Position numbers and translations under genes: made by a program. Below are positions 16,448-24,152 of a stretch of DNA of 55,418 nucleotides, piece by piece (within the stretch, counting starts at the first letter, position 1; the number at the start of each line of letters is the position of its first letter). The stretch comes from Acidimicrobiaceae bacterium (GTDB taxonomy: Bacteria; Actinomycetota; Acidimicrobiia; Acidimicrobiales; Aldehydirespiratoraceae): contig JAPOYA010000041.1 of NCBI GenBank assembly GCA_026706815.1, positions 166,500 to 221,917 on the forward strand. Direction: 5' to 3'. The notes below the pieces were generated by a model. It saw only the letters and a program-made list of their open reading frames with translations. It ran no database searches and had not been told where the DNA came from.

Positions 16448-18053
16448 TTATGTGTCGGCGGACAATAACTGCTCGGCCAGAGCGCGTGCCTCGTCGAAGT
16501 CTCTCACGAAGCGGTCGGCCGGCACTCGATCTAGCACGTCGAGGGCTTGGAGGCTGCCGATGGGTAGATCGCCGGTTCCCATGACGATGCACTCGGTGTC
16601 CTCCTCGACGGCGACGTCGATGAGCTGCTCGACCACGACGGCGGCACTGTCGTCCATGTAGACGGTGTCGGAGAAGTCGATGATCACCACTTCGTGATCG
16701 CGGACGTCGGCGCCGAGGGTCGCGATCAGCTTGTTGGAGGAGGCCACCGTGAAGGTTTCCTCGCAGTGCCACGAGTCCGACCCGAGCTGAGAACTTGTCG
16801 GACTCCTCGGTGCGGGCGCTCTCCGTCAGGAAGGCGTCGTCGAGGAGCGGGACCGATATCACGCTTTCCAGTTCCAGTCGCTCGAACTGTCGGGCGCTGG
16901 CCATCCCCGCCGCCACGAGGCCCAGCACCACTTCCGTCACAAGGTCGGCGAACACGGTCAGGCCCAGGGTCACGACCATCACCAGCAGGTGCTCCCGCTG
17001 CACACGGTGCAGACGGGTCATGAATCGCCAGTCGACTATGTCCCAACCGACCTTGATCAGGATCCCGGCCAGCACCGCATGCGGGATCGATTCAACGTAG
17101 CGTCCGAGGCTCAGCGCCACCGCCAGCAGCAGCAGTGCGCACAGCGCGCCGGCAACCCGTGTACGTGCGCCGGCTCGTATGTTGACCACCGTTCCCATGG
17201 TCGCTCCCGCCCCGGGGACTGCCCCGAAGAGCCCCGCTACGGTGTTGCCGAGGCCCTGGCCCATCAGTTCCCGGTTGGGGTTGTGCCGCTCGCGGGTCAT
17301 GGAGTCGGCGATCAGGGCGGTCAGCAGGGTGTCGATTGCGCCGAGCAGGGCGATCGTGAGGGCCGGTTGGAGATCCCCGAGCAGCCCGGCGGGGGACAGG
17401 TCCGGCACGCGAAAATCGGGCAGGCCCGTGGGCGTCTCGCCGATGACCGGTATGTCGCTCAGCCACAGCACGCTAAGCAGCGTTCCCGCCAACAGGGCAG
17501 CCACCACGGGCGGCAGCATCTCGTGGAACCGGCGCGGCCACGCGAGACCTACCCCCAGCGTGACCAGCGCCACCACGAACGCGCTCCAGTTGACTTGCTC
17601 CACCGCCTGAGGCCACTGGCGGATGGCCTCCAGCGGTCCGCCCTTGGTGACGGGCAGACCAACGAAGGGCAGCGTCTGGATCACCATGATGATCACGCCT
17701 ATACCCGACATGAAACCCGAGATCACCGAGTACGGGGTGTAGGAGACTAGGCGGCCGATTCTCGCCAACCCCAGTAGGATCTGGATGACGCCGGCCAGTA
17801 CCACGATCGTGAGCGCGCGACCGATGTCGTGGTCTGCGTGGTCGGCAATGATGACGGCCATAGCCACCGCCATCGGCCCGGTCGGGCCGGAGATCACCGT
17901 CTTGGTCCCGCCGAACACCGCCGCCAGGAAGCCCACTACCACCGCGCCGTAGAGCCCCTCGATCGCGCCCAGGCCCGACGCCACGCCGAAAGCCAGCGCC
18001 ATCGGCAACGCCACCACCGCACCGGTGGATCCAGGCTTAGAGACGTGGAGCAA
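16448..18053 (-). pseudogene. SulP-family anion transporter with STAS domain, truncated and frameshifted
   Basis: The 5' part encodes about ten membrane helices of a SulP sulfate/bicarbonate permease (VISGPTGPMAVAMAV, MGQGLGNTVAGLFGAVPGAGATMGTVVN). The frame then breaks after VALRGN near 16756, and the next frame gives a complete STAS domain (VVIIDFSDTVYMDDSAAVVVEQL, 16448-16747). One extra base in the TTT run at 16756-16758 accounts for it: without it the reading is RGTFTVASSNKL. At the other end the protein begins abruptly inside the first SulP segment (STGAVVALPMALAFGVASG) at the edge of the tRNA-Ala gene, so the normal first residues are missing. Two lesions make function unlikely, although the break at 16756 could be a sequencing error. 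Confidence 0.75.
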
Positions 18054-18073
18054 GTTGTGGAGCTAAGGGGAAT
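18054..18073. repeat. Right att-like site at the tRNA-Ala 3' end
   Basis: This covers the last 16 nt of tRNA-Ala and 4 nt beyond. It matches 14832-14851 at 19 of 20 bases. It is the putative attachment site for the islet. Confidence 0.6.
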
Positions 18074-18130
18074 TGAACCCCTGACCTCTTCCATGCCATG
18101 GAAGCGCTCTACCAACTGAGCTATAGCCCC
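18058..18130 (-). tRNA. tRNA-Ala (anticodon GGC)
   Basis: On the minus strand a 73-nt cloverleaf folds cleanly. The acceptor is GGGGCTA against TAGCTCC with one G-T pair, the D-loop has the AGTTGGTAGA type sequence, the anticodon stem is CTTCC/GGAAG around loop ATGGCAT (anticodon GGC, reading GCC), and the T-arm contains GGTTCAATTCC. The discriminator base is A. The next bases are CAA, so CCA is not encoded. Confidence 0.95.
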
Positions 18131-18194
18131 GCATTGCTGATGTGGATCGTAGCAGTCGAGCAGGCCCCTCCCACTACAGCCAACGCGGGGCGCG

Positions 18195-18200
18195 TAACGT
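18195..18200 (+). promoter_or_regulatory. -10 box before the GT-C-like gene (TAACGT)
   Basis: TAACGT lies 7 nt before the GTG at 18208. There is no Shine-Dalgarno between. This is the same leaderless layout as at other core genes here. Confidence 0.4.
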
Positions 18201-18207
18201 CGAGGCG

Positions 18208-19944
18208 GTGCCCGATGTGTCGACTGGAAACGAACGCAGAACCCTGGCCGTGGTGACTGTGATCCACGCCGCGGTCGGAAGTTGGGTCGCCGCCCTGACG
18301 CCTGGTCCGCTGCTGGTCTCCGATGACTTGGCCTATCTGGGGATGGCGCGGACATTGGCAGGCCAGGGAGCAGCGCCGCTGGCTGAGCAGCCTCCCTACG
18401 GCGTGCTGTACCCGGCGCTGTTGGCCCCCGGCTGGGCGCTGGGGCTGGATGAGCCATCGATGCTGGTCTGGGCTCGGGTCCTCAACGGGCTGCTCGGGGC
18501 TGCGGTGGTGCCAGTTCTGTACTTCGTAGTCCGGCGGCTCACCGGGGCGACCGGGCGCTGGTCGCTGGTCGCAGCCGTGGTCGGCGCGTCGCTTCCGGCG
18601 CACATGTCGACCGCGTCGATCGTGTGGACCGAGCGACTGCTCCCTCTGCTGGTGGTGCTGAGCGTCTTGTGTCTGATCCGCTTCGCGGACCGTCCGTCCA
18701 TCGTCCGGGCAATCGCGGTGACGGGCGTCGCCGCGGCTCTGTTCGCCGGCCACCCGCGGATGGGCGCCTGCGCGCTGGTGACAGTTCTGGCAGTTCCCTG
18801 TGTCGCCCGGTTCGGTCGGCTGGTCAGAAGAAGACAGGCCGGCCCCGTCTTCAGCACCCCGACAGCGGTCGGTGTAGCCGGCACTACCGACGCTGCCGGT
18901 GCTGCCGGCTTTGCTCGTCCTGCCGGCTCCGCCGGCAGTGGCACACGGTTCGGAGTGCGCAACACGCTTGTCGTCGGTGCGGTCGGCCTTATGGGACTTG
19001 CAGCGGTGGAATGGGTGCGTCGATTCGCAGCTGACGCCGCATTTGCGAGCAGCGGCACCTACGACATAGCTGACCTGGCCCAACGGCGGGGCTGGGACGA
19101 AATCCCCGAGATGGTCATACGAGGTACCGGCACTGTGGGTTATCTCGTGCTCGCCACCGCGGGTTTGGCAGTGATCGGCGTGGTCGTGCTGCTCCGCTCG
19201 CCGCCAGTCGGTCCTTGGGTGTTTCTCCAAGCGGTTGCAGTGGCCGTGGTCGCGGGATGGTTCCTGACAGGTGTCCAACGCGCCGACGCATATCTCCACG
19301 GGCGCTATATCGAAGTGATGGCTCCCGTGCTGGTTTCGCTGGGAATCATCGGGCTCGCGAGAATGCGTGCTCTTTGGGCGGGGCTGGCGATGGCCGTCGC
19401 CATTGTCGCCTCGGGAGTCTGGGGCGCCTGGGCCGGACCCGGTGACAACTGGAGCGAGGCCCGCTCGCCGGTGATGATGCTCGGCACCGAAGCAGGCGGT
19501 GCGCCTTTCGGCAACGATGTATTCGAACCTGGCGCCGCTGCCTTCGTTGCGCTGGCAGTCGGGGTGGTGTTGCTCATCGCATTCAGGCGACCACAACCGT
19601 GGCTGGGACTCAGCCTGGCGATAGGTTCATTGGCGCTTGGAACCGCCTCGGACCTCGAGGCCCTCGATCAGCTCTACGAGACGGCGGCCTTGAGCACCGT
19701 CCAAGAAGATCTGGGCGATATTCGGATTAGCCACATCGCTGTCGACGTCGAAGGGCTGTCCCGCAACCTGACCGGCGCGGTCGCCTGGGAAGTCGGGTTC
19801 GACAACACCTCAATCCAGATCAGCACAGACAAGATCCACCCGAACACGTCTCACCTGCTTCTGCGTGCCGACGCAGCCGCGCCGGCCAACGCCGAGCTGG
19901 TCGCCGACGTCGGATCCGGAAAGCTCTGGGCATTGCCCCGATAG
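18208..19944 (+). CDS. Polytopic membrane protein, GT-C/PMT-like glycosyltransferase
   Basis: The 578-residue protein has about ten hydrophobic helices and a large first loop containing SDDLAYLGMARTL, which fits the acidic first-loop motif of the GT-C/ArnT-PMT group. These enzymes transfer sugars from polyprenyl phosphate carriers outside the membrane. ASIVWTERLLPLLVVLSV is also typical of the group. A short Ala/Gly-rich loop near residue 215-245 is of low complexity. The GTG at 18208 is preferred to the first possible start at 18142 because a -10 box precedes it by 7 nt. No other cell-wall gene is adjacent, so the sugar and acceptor are unknown. Confidence 0.6.
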   Translation: MPDVSTGNERRTLAVVTVIHAAVGSWVAALTPGPLLVSDDLAYLGMARTLAGQGAAPLAEQPPYGVLYPALLAPGWALGLDEPSMLVWARVLNGLLGAAVVPVLYFVVRRLTGATGRWSLVAAVVGASLPAHMSTASIVWTERLLPLLVVLSVLCLIRFADRPSIVRAIAVTGVAAALFAGHPRMGACALVTVLAVPCVARFGRLVRRRQAGPVFSTPTAVGVAGTTDAAGAAGFARPAGSAGSGTRFGVRNTLVVGAVGLMGLAAVEWVRRFAADAAFASSGTYDIADLAQRRGWDEIPEMVIRGTGTVGYLVLATAGLAVIGVVVLLRSPPVGPWVFLQAVAVAVVAGWFLTGVQRADAYLHGRYIEVMAPVLVSLGIIGLARMRALWAGLAMAVAIVASGVWGAWAGPGDNWSEARSPVMMLGTEAGGAPFGNDVFEPGAAAFVALAVGVVLLIAFRRPQPWLGLSLAIGSLALGTASDLEALDQLYETAALSTVQEDLGDIRISHIAVDVEGLSRNLTGAVAWEVGFDNTSIQISTDKIHPNTSHLLLRADAAAPANAELVADVGSGKLWALPR

Positions 19945-19949
19945 GGCCG

Positions 19950-20085
19950 GCGTCAGCGGAAGAACGGATCGTGGTTGATCTCAGCCGAGATCAGGCCGTC
20001 GTGCCCAGCGCCTCCATCTGTGCATCTGCGCAGATCTCTCGGCGACGCTGTCGAGGGGCCCCAACAGGTTCGCGTCGAGCTTCAT
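19950..20085 (-). pseudogene. Remnant of an LLM-class (F420-dependent) oxidoreductase N-terminus
   Basis: On the minus strand an ATG at 20085 overlaps the stop of the PAC2 gene (ATGA) and opens with MKLDANLLGPLDSVAERSAQ, the usual start of F420-dependent LLM-class enzymes. The frame then shifts, and a neighbouring frame continues DGLISAEINHDPFF, again a family match. One more base would let it read on as PLTPA. It then runs into the end of the membrane-protein gene, so only about 45 codons survive. The start overlap suggests it was once translated together with the PAC2 gene. Confidence 0.5.
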
Positions 20086-21020
20086 TCAGGGTCACCCTCG
20101 ACGGTGTCCTCCTCGGTGGGATCTTCGCCCGCAGCAGCTTCGTCCTGGGCTTGCAGGAACCTCTCGAACTGGGCGCCGAGTTCCTCGGAAATGGCGAGCG
20201 TGCCTTCGGAGCTGATCGGTCCCGAGTTGAACTCGTCGTGATGACGTTCGAGTTGGGCGATTGTCTGGCTGTGATCTGCGTCCTCGGCAATCAGAGCATC
20301 GAGTTGGTTGCGGATCGTCAGAGCATGTTCTGAAAGAGACCCACCGTCGATCTGGATGCCTGCGGCGTCGACGAGACCCTCGATCAGCGCCAATGATGCA
20401 GAGGGGTACGGAGCTGCAGCGATGTAATGGGGCACCTGGGCCCAAAGGCTGAGGGAAGGAATACCCGCAGCGGTGAAAGCCGCTTCGATGACAGCGGCCA
20501 TGCCCGCAGGCACATCCAGAGTGGCCCCGGCCTGGTTGGCCCGGACAAGCTCGGGGGTGGGCGAGGTGATCGTCAGGCGGGTAGCGCGAGTGTGGGGGAC
20601 CGCGGCGGGGTAAGCACCAAGACTCACCATCCGACGGACCCCGAAGCGTTCGGCCAGCCCGAGAACCGCCTCGACGAACGCACGCCAATTGTGGTCCGGC
20701 TCAGCTCCGCTCAAGATGAGCACGTCACAGTCGTTGCTGTCGCTGCCTGCACTGAGCTCGATCACCGGCCAGTCGATATCCGCATTGATGCCGTTGACGA
20801 TGTGCAGCGTCGGCCGGTGCGCCCGGTAGTCGAGAAGGCACTCGGTGTCGAACTCAGCGAGCTTCTCGGCTTCGGTGACGTTGCCGATATGGCGGATCGC
20901 GGTCCGAGCACCCCGCCCCGCGTCGACCCAGCCGTCAAAATGCACCAATAGAACAGGATCGACGACATCGGGAGTGCGCAGCACGCGATACAACTGCTCA
21001 GGGTCGAAAGCTGGACTCAT
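20082..21020 (-). CDS. PAC2 family protein
   Basis: The 312-residue protein belongs to the PAC2 (proteasome assembly chaperone-like) family widespread in actinobacteria. Typical pieces are PVLLVHFDGWVDAGRGARTAI near the start and RMVSLGAYPAAVPHTRATRLTI in the middle. No catalytic motif or membrane segment is seen. The acidic tail (after about 290) is low complexity. I chose the ATG at 21020 (MSPAFDPEQLYRVL); the frame is open further upstream but without family residues. A broken LLM oxidoreductase start overlaps its stop codon. The biochemical role in bacteria is unsettled. Confidence 0.8.
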   Translation of the reverse strand: MSPAFDPEQLYRVLRTPDVVDPVLLVHFDGWVDAGRGARTAIRHIGNVTEAEKLAEFDTECLLDYRAHRPTLHIVNGINADIDWPVIELSAGSDSNDCDVLILSGAEPDHNWRAFVEAVLGLAERFGVRRMVSLGAYPAAVPHTRATRLTITSPTPELVRANQAGATLDVPAGMAAVIEAAFTAAGIPSLSLWAQVPHYIAAAPYPSASLALIEGLVDAAGIQIDGGSLSEHALTIRNQLDALIAEDADHSQTIAQLERHHDEFNSGPISSEGTLAISEELGAQFERFLQAQDEAAAGEDPTEEDTVEGDPE

Positions 21021-21140
21021 GGGTGTTGGTTGCCTCCGTGTAGGCGGGAGCGTTCCTGGGCTTGATCGCGGCTCCACATGATGGCCTGAAACTTGTCGGG
21101 GAAGGGAATCGACCGCGGGTGCGCTACGTTTCACGACACT

Positions 21141-21839
21141 ATGGCCGATGTGACGGATGCGACTTTCGACCGAGATGTGGTGCAGCGATCCAAGACGATA
21201 CCGGTCGTTGTCGATCTTTGGGCACAGTGGTGCGAGCCGTGCAAACAGCTCACGCCGATACTGGAGAAGGTTGTCGCTGAGACCGACGGCGCAGTCGAAC
21301 TGGCCAAGGTCGACATCGACGCCAACCCGCAGGTCGCGCAGGCATTCAAAGTCCAGTCGATCCCCGCGGTCTACGCGATGGTCGATGGTCAGGTCGTCGA
21401 CGGATTCATGGGTGCTCAGGCGGAGGCGCAGGTGCGCGAGTTCGTGCAGCGCTTGGCGCCGGCGCCCGCCCAGAGCGAGGTCGAGAGACTTGTGGCGATC
21501 GGCGACGAGCGGTCTCTGGTGGCGGCGTTGAAGATCGAGCCCGACAATCCGGCTGCTGTCACCGCCTTGGCGCAGTTGCTGGTGGAGCAGGGCGAAGTCG
21601 ATGCCGGGCTGAAGCTGCTCGAACGCATCCCGGAATCGGCCGAGACGCGCCGAATCACTGCAATGGCTCGCACAGGCGGCCTCGGCGACGACGTCGAAGC
21701 GACCCTCGCCGAACTGTTGCCGACCGTGAAGGCCGATGAAGAAGCACGCCAGAAGTTCATTGACCTGCTCGAAGTGCTCGGACCCGACGATCCTCGCAGC
21801 GCTCTGTGGCGGCGCAAGTTGAGCACTGCCCTGTTCTAG
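21141..21839 (+). CDS. Thioredoxin-TPR protein, CnoX/YbbN type
   Basis: The 232-residue protein has a thioredoxin domain (about 1-110) with VVDLWAQWCEPCKQL. The active site is CEPC rather than CGPC, with both cysteines kept. A tetratricopeptide-like helical region follows (about 120-232). The layout is that of CnoX/YbbN co-chaperones and of the mycobacterial thioredoxin-TPR proteins, which protect proteins during oxidative stress. The ATG at 21141 gives the family start MADVTDATF; the longer frame from 21093 has no support. Its stop overlaps the galK stop on the other strand by 3 nt. Confidence 0.85.
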   Translation: MADVTDATFDRDVVQRSKTIPVVVDLWAQWCEPCKQLTPILEKVVAETDGAVELAKVDIDANPQVAQAFKVQSIPAVYAMVDGQVVDGFMGAQAEAQVREFVQRLAPAPAQSEVERLVAIGDERSLVAALKIEPDNPAAVTALAQLLVEQGEVDAGLKLLERIPESAETRRITAMARTGGLGDDVEATLAELLPTVKADEEARQKFIDLLEVLGPDDPRSALWRRKLSTALF

Positions 21840-22987
21840 GCGTCAGCGGTTGTGACCGAAGCGCCGGCCGCGGGTTCGCACAACCAGATCTCGGCTTCGA
21901 GTCCGCACTGGTTTCGGTAGCGCTCCTCGACGCCGGCCCGAAACTCAGCGGCCTTGTCGGCCTGCACCAGCGCCACCGCGCAACCCGCGAAACCACCCCC
22001 GGTCAGGCGGGCGCCGAAACAACCGGGACTTCGTCGGGCGATCTCCACGATTCGATCCAGAGCCGGACCCGAAACCCCATAGTCGTCGCGCAAGCTCTCG
22101 TGGCTGGAGTTCATGAGAGCCCCGATGGTCTCGGGGTCGCCGTCCGACATCGCCTGCGCGGCGTCGAGGGTGCGCTGGTTCTCGGCAATCACATGATGCG
22201 CTCGGCGCCGTTCAGTCCCAAGCTCGGTCGGCAGTCGATCCAAATCCTCCAATCGGGCGTCGCGCAGAGATTCGACGCCCAGCGCCGCGGCCGCTCTGAC
22301 ACAGGCTGCCCTGCGGTCCGAATATTCGGAGTCGACGAGCTGGCGACGGGTGTTCGTGTCCATAATCGCCACTGCAGACTTCGCAGGCAGCGGGTACGGC
22401 CGGGTTCGCAGCGAACGGCAATCAATCAGCGAAGCGTGCCCCGCGATCGCCGAAGCCGAGATCATCTGGTCCATGAGGCCGCTGGGAATGCCCACGATCT
22501 CGTTGTCGACGCGTTGACACAGTCGAGCGGTCTCAGCGGGAGACCGTTGAGCTCGCGCGAGACACAGGATTGTCGAGGCAACAGCCACCTCGAGCGCCGC
22601 CGACGACGACAGGCCGGCTCCCGCGGGTATATCGGTCGCAATGGTCGCTTTCCAAGGTCCTGGATCGACTCCTTCGGCTTTCAACAGATCATGCACGCCG
22701 TGCAGATACACGGCCCAATGGCGGGACTCGATCCCGGTCGGCGCCGGAGCGAGCACTGCGTGTCCGAAGCCCTCCGAGAAGATCTCGGTCTTGGAGCCCT
22801 TGGATGCACGGCTGGCGGCGATGGCTGTGTCGAACGGCAGGGCCATCGGCAGCACAAACCCGTCGTTGTAGTCGGTGTGCTCGCCGATCAAGTTCACTCG
22901 TCCGGGCGCACGGCTGAAGATCTCCGCCCGACCCCAACGCTGCTCGTGTTGCCGCGCAGCCCGGTCCAGTGCTGACAACTCGGTCAT
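21836..22987 (-). CDS. galK: Galactokinase
   Basis: The 383-residue enzyme phosphorylates galactose to galactose-1-phosphate, entering the Leloir pathway. GHMP kinase motifs are all present: the galactokinase signature GRVNLIGEHTDYNDGFVLPMA (about 29-49), the ATP loop IPAGAGLSSSAALEVA, and GARLTGGGFAGCAVAL near the end. The ATG overlaps the lacI stop by 4 nt, so lacI and galK are one operon. No galT or galE is seen in the window. With the divergent GH4 enzyme and sugar transporter it forms a galactoside utilisation cluster. Confidence 0.95.
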   Translation of the reverse strand: MTELSALDRAARQHEQRWGRAEIFSRAPGRVNLIGEHTDYNDGFVLPMALPFDTAIAASRASKGSKTEIFSEGFGHAVLAPAPTGIESRHWAVYLHGVHDLLKAEGVDPGPWKATIATDIPAGAGLSSSAALEVAVASTILCLARAQRSPAETARLCQRVDNEIVGIPSGLMDQMISASAIAGHASLIDCRSLRTRPYPLPAKSAVAIMDTNTRRQLVDSEYSDRRAACVRAAAALGVESLRDARLEDLDRLPTELGTERRRAHHVIAENQRTLDAAQAMSDGDPETIGALMNSSHESLRDDYGVSGPALDRIVEIARRSPGCFGARLTGGGFAGCAVALVQADKAAEFRAGVEERYRNQCGLEAEIWLCEPAAGASVTTADA

Positions 22988-23982
22988 GTCGACTCTCGAA
23001 TCACCAACTCCACAGGCAACACCACCGGAGTGGGGTTGCTGGTCGGCTCCTCGATGAGTTCATGCAGAACCCGGATCGCCTCAGCGCTCAAGCGGGGGCG
23101 GTCCAGTCTGACGGTAGTCAGTCCAGGGTTTACCAGGGCGCTCATCTCGATGTCGTTGCAGCCGACTATGGCGATGTCGTCGGGCACTCGATAGCCGCTT
23201 GCCTGCGCGGCGCGCATGGCGCCGACAGCCATCGAGTCGTTGAAGGCGAAGACGCCGTCGAGGTCGGGCCGACGCTCGAGCAGAGTCTGCAGACCGTCCG
23301 CTCCGCCACTGACCGTTGGCCGCACACGGACCAGTTCCGGAGGTTGAGCCCCGGTCGGAGGGTTCGCGAACGCCTGGAGAAATCCGCGTTCACGGCGGCG
23401 TGTCCTGGGAACCGTGATCTCCGACCCGATCATGCCGATCCTGCGCCTTCCGGTGAACAGAAGATGTTGAGCAGCCTTGACGGCGCCATCCTCCAAGTCG
23501 AATGACACCGAGGCCAGATTGGGGAACTCCACAATGTCGTCGACCACCACAAGGGGCATGCCTCGCCTGGCGTATCCGGCCAACTGGTCGATGGTTCCCG
23601 GTGCAGGGAACACGATCACCCCGTCGACCGCGTGGGACCACAGCGACCGGAACACCTCGGCCTGGCGCTGTGGATCGCCGTCGTTGCTCGCAAAGAACAT
23701 CGTTCGACCCGTTTCACGGGCCGCGTTCTGGATGCCGTCAGCCATCGCCGCGAAGAACGGGTCGGTCATATCCACGCCCACCAGTCCGACCGTGCCGCTG
23801 CGACGGGTGATCAGGCCGCGGGCCAGCATGTTCGGCTGATATCCGAGGTCCTCCACGGCTTCGAGCACCCGGACGCGTGTCGCCTCCGAAAAGCCCCCCT
23901 CGTCGTTGACTACCCTGGACACCGTACGAGGCGACACGCCGACCTTGTCGGCCACGTCTCGCAGGGTTGCTCCTCTTGGCAT
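22984..23982 (-). CDS. LacI-family regulator of the galactoside cluster
   Basis: The 332-residue protein has a LacI helix-turn-helix at the start (ATLRDVADKVGVSPRTVSRVVN) with the hinge helix at about 50-60 (PNMLARGL), then a periplasmic-binding-like sugar domain (VGLVGVDMTDPFFAAM, VDGVIVFPAPG, AIVGCNDIEMS). It begins at the ATG at 23982; the longer frame adds residues unlike the family. It is divergent from the GH4 gene and shares a 170-bp regulatory region that contains a perfect 18-bp palindrome. It likely represses both sides until a galactoside inducer binds. Confidence 0.92.
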   Translation of the reverse strand: MPRGATLRDVADKVGVSPRTVSRVVNDEGGFSEATRVRVLEAVEDLGYQPNMLARGLITRRSGTVGLVGVDMTDPFFAAMADGIQNAARETGRTMFFASNDGDPQRQAEVFRSLWSHAVDGVIVFPAPGTIDQLAGYARRGMPLVVVDDIVEFPNLASVSFDLEDGAVKAAQHLLFTGRRRIGMIGSEITVPRTRRRERGFLQAFANPPTGAQPPELVRVRPTVSGGADGLQTLLERRPDLDGVFAFNDSMAVGAMRAAQASGYRVPDDIAIVGCNDIEMSALVNPGLTTVRLDRPRLSAEAIRVLHELIEEPTSNPTPVVLPVELVIREST

Positions 23983-24088
23983 GCGGCTTGAGTCTTTCGG
24001 TGGACAACGGTGCTGTCTGTCTAGCCTGCGAAGTTCGCAGCGGTGTGGACTCAACGACTAGCGGACGACACTGAGCAGGCTGAAACCC

Positions 24089-24106
24089 TACGTCAACGTT
24101 GACGTA
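24089..24106. promoter_or_regulatory. LacI-type operator palindrome
   Basis: TACGTCAACGTTGACGTA is a perfect 18-bp palindrome with the central CG of LacI-family operators. It overlaps the -35 box of the GH4 gene promoter, so a bound repressor would block RNA polymerase. Confidence 0.8.
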
Positions 24107-24127
24107 AGTCAAAACTTGTTCTATGGT
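24099..24127 (+). promoter_or_regulatory. Promoter of the GH4/ABC transporter operon
   Basis: TTGACG (24099) and TATGGT (24122) are separated by exactly 17 bp, the best -35/-10 pair I see in the window. Start of transcription should be near 24134. An ATG at 24123 lies inside the -10 box, so it cannot be the start codon of this transcript. Confidence 0.7.
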
Positions 24128-24152
24128 GACCGCAGATTTCACGGGAGCGAAG

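Larger units (their letters stand above)
14832..18073. mobile_element. Decayed 3.2-kb islet inserted at tRNA-Ala
   Basis: The region between the two tRNA 3'-end copies holds a broken AbiEii-like gene, an intact AbiEi-like gene and a broken SulP gene, all on the minus strand. Both edge genes are cut near the repeats: the AbiEii-like gene loses its C-terminus at about 14901, and SulP loses its N-terminus at 18053. No integrase or transposase is present. If the islet is removed between the repeats, rsfS and tRNA-Ala become direct convergent neighbours. It is best read as the remnant of a larger integrated element. Confidence 0.55.

Noticed and set aside
14832..18073. An integrase or transposase in the tRNA-Ala islet
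   Set aside because: No reading frame in the islet shows tyrosine or serine recombinase or DDE motifs.
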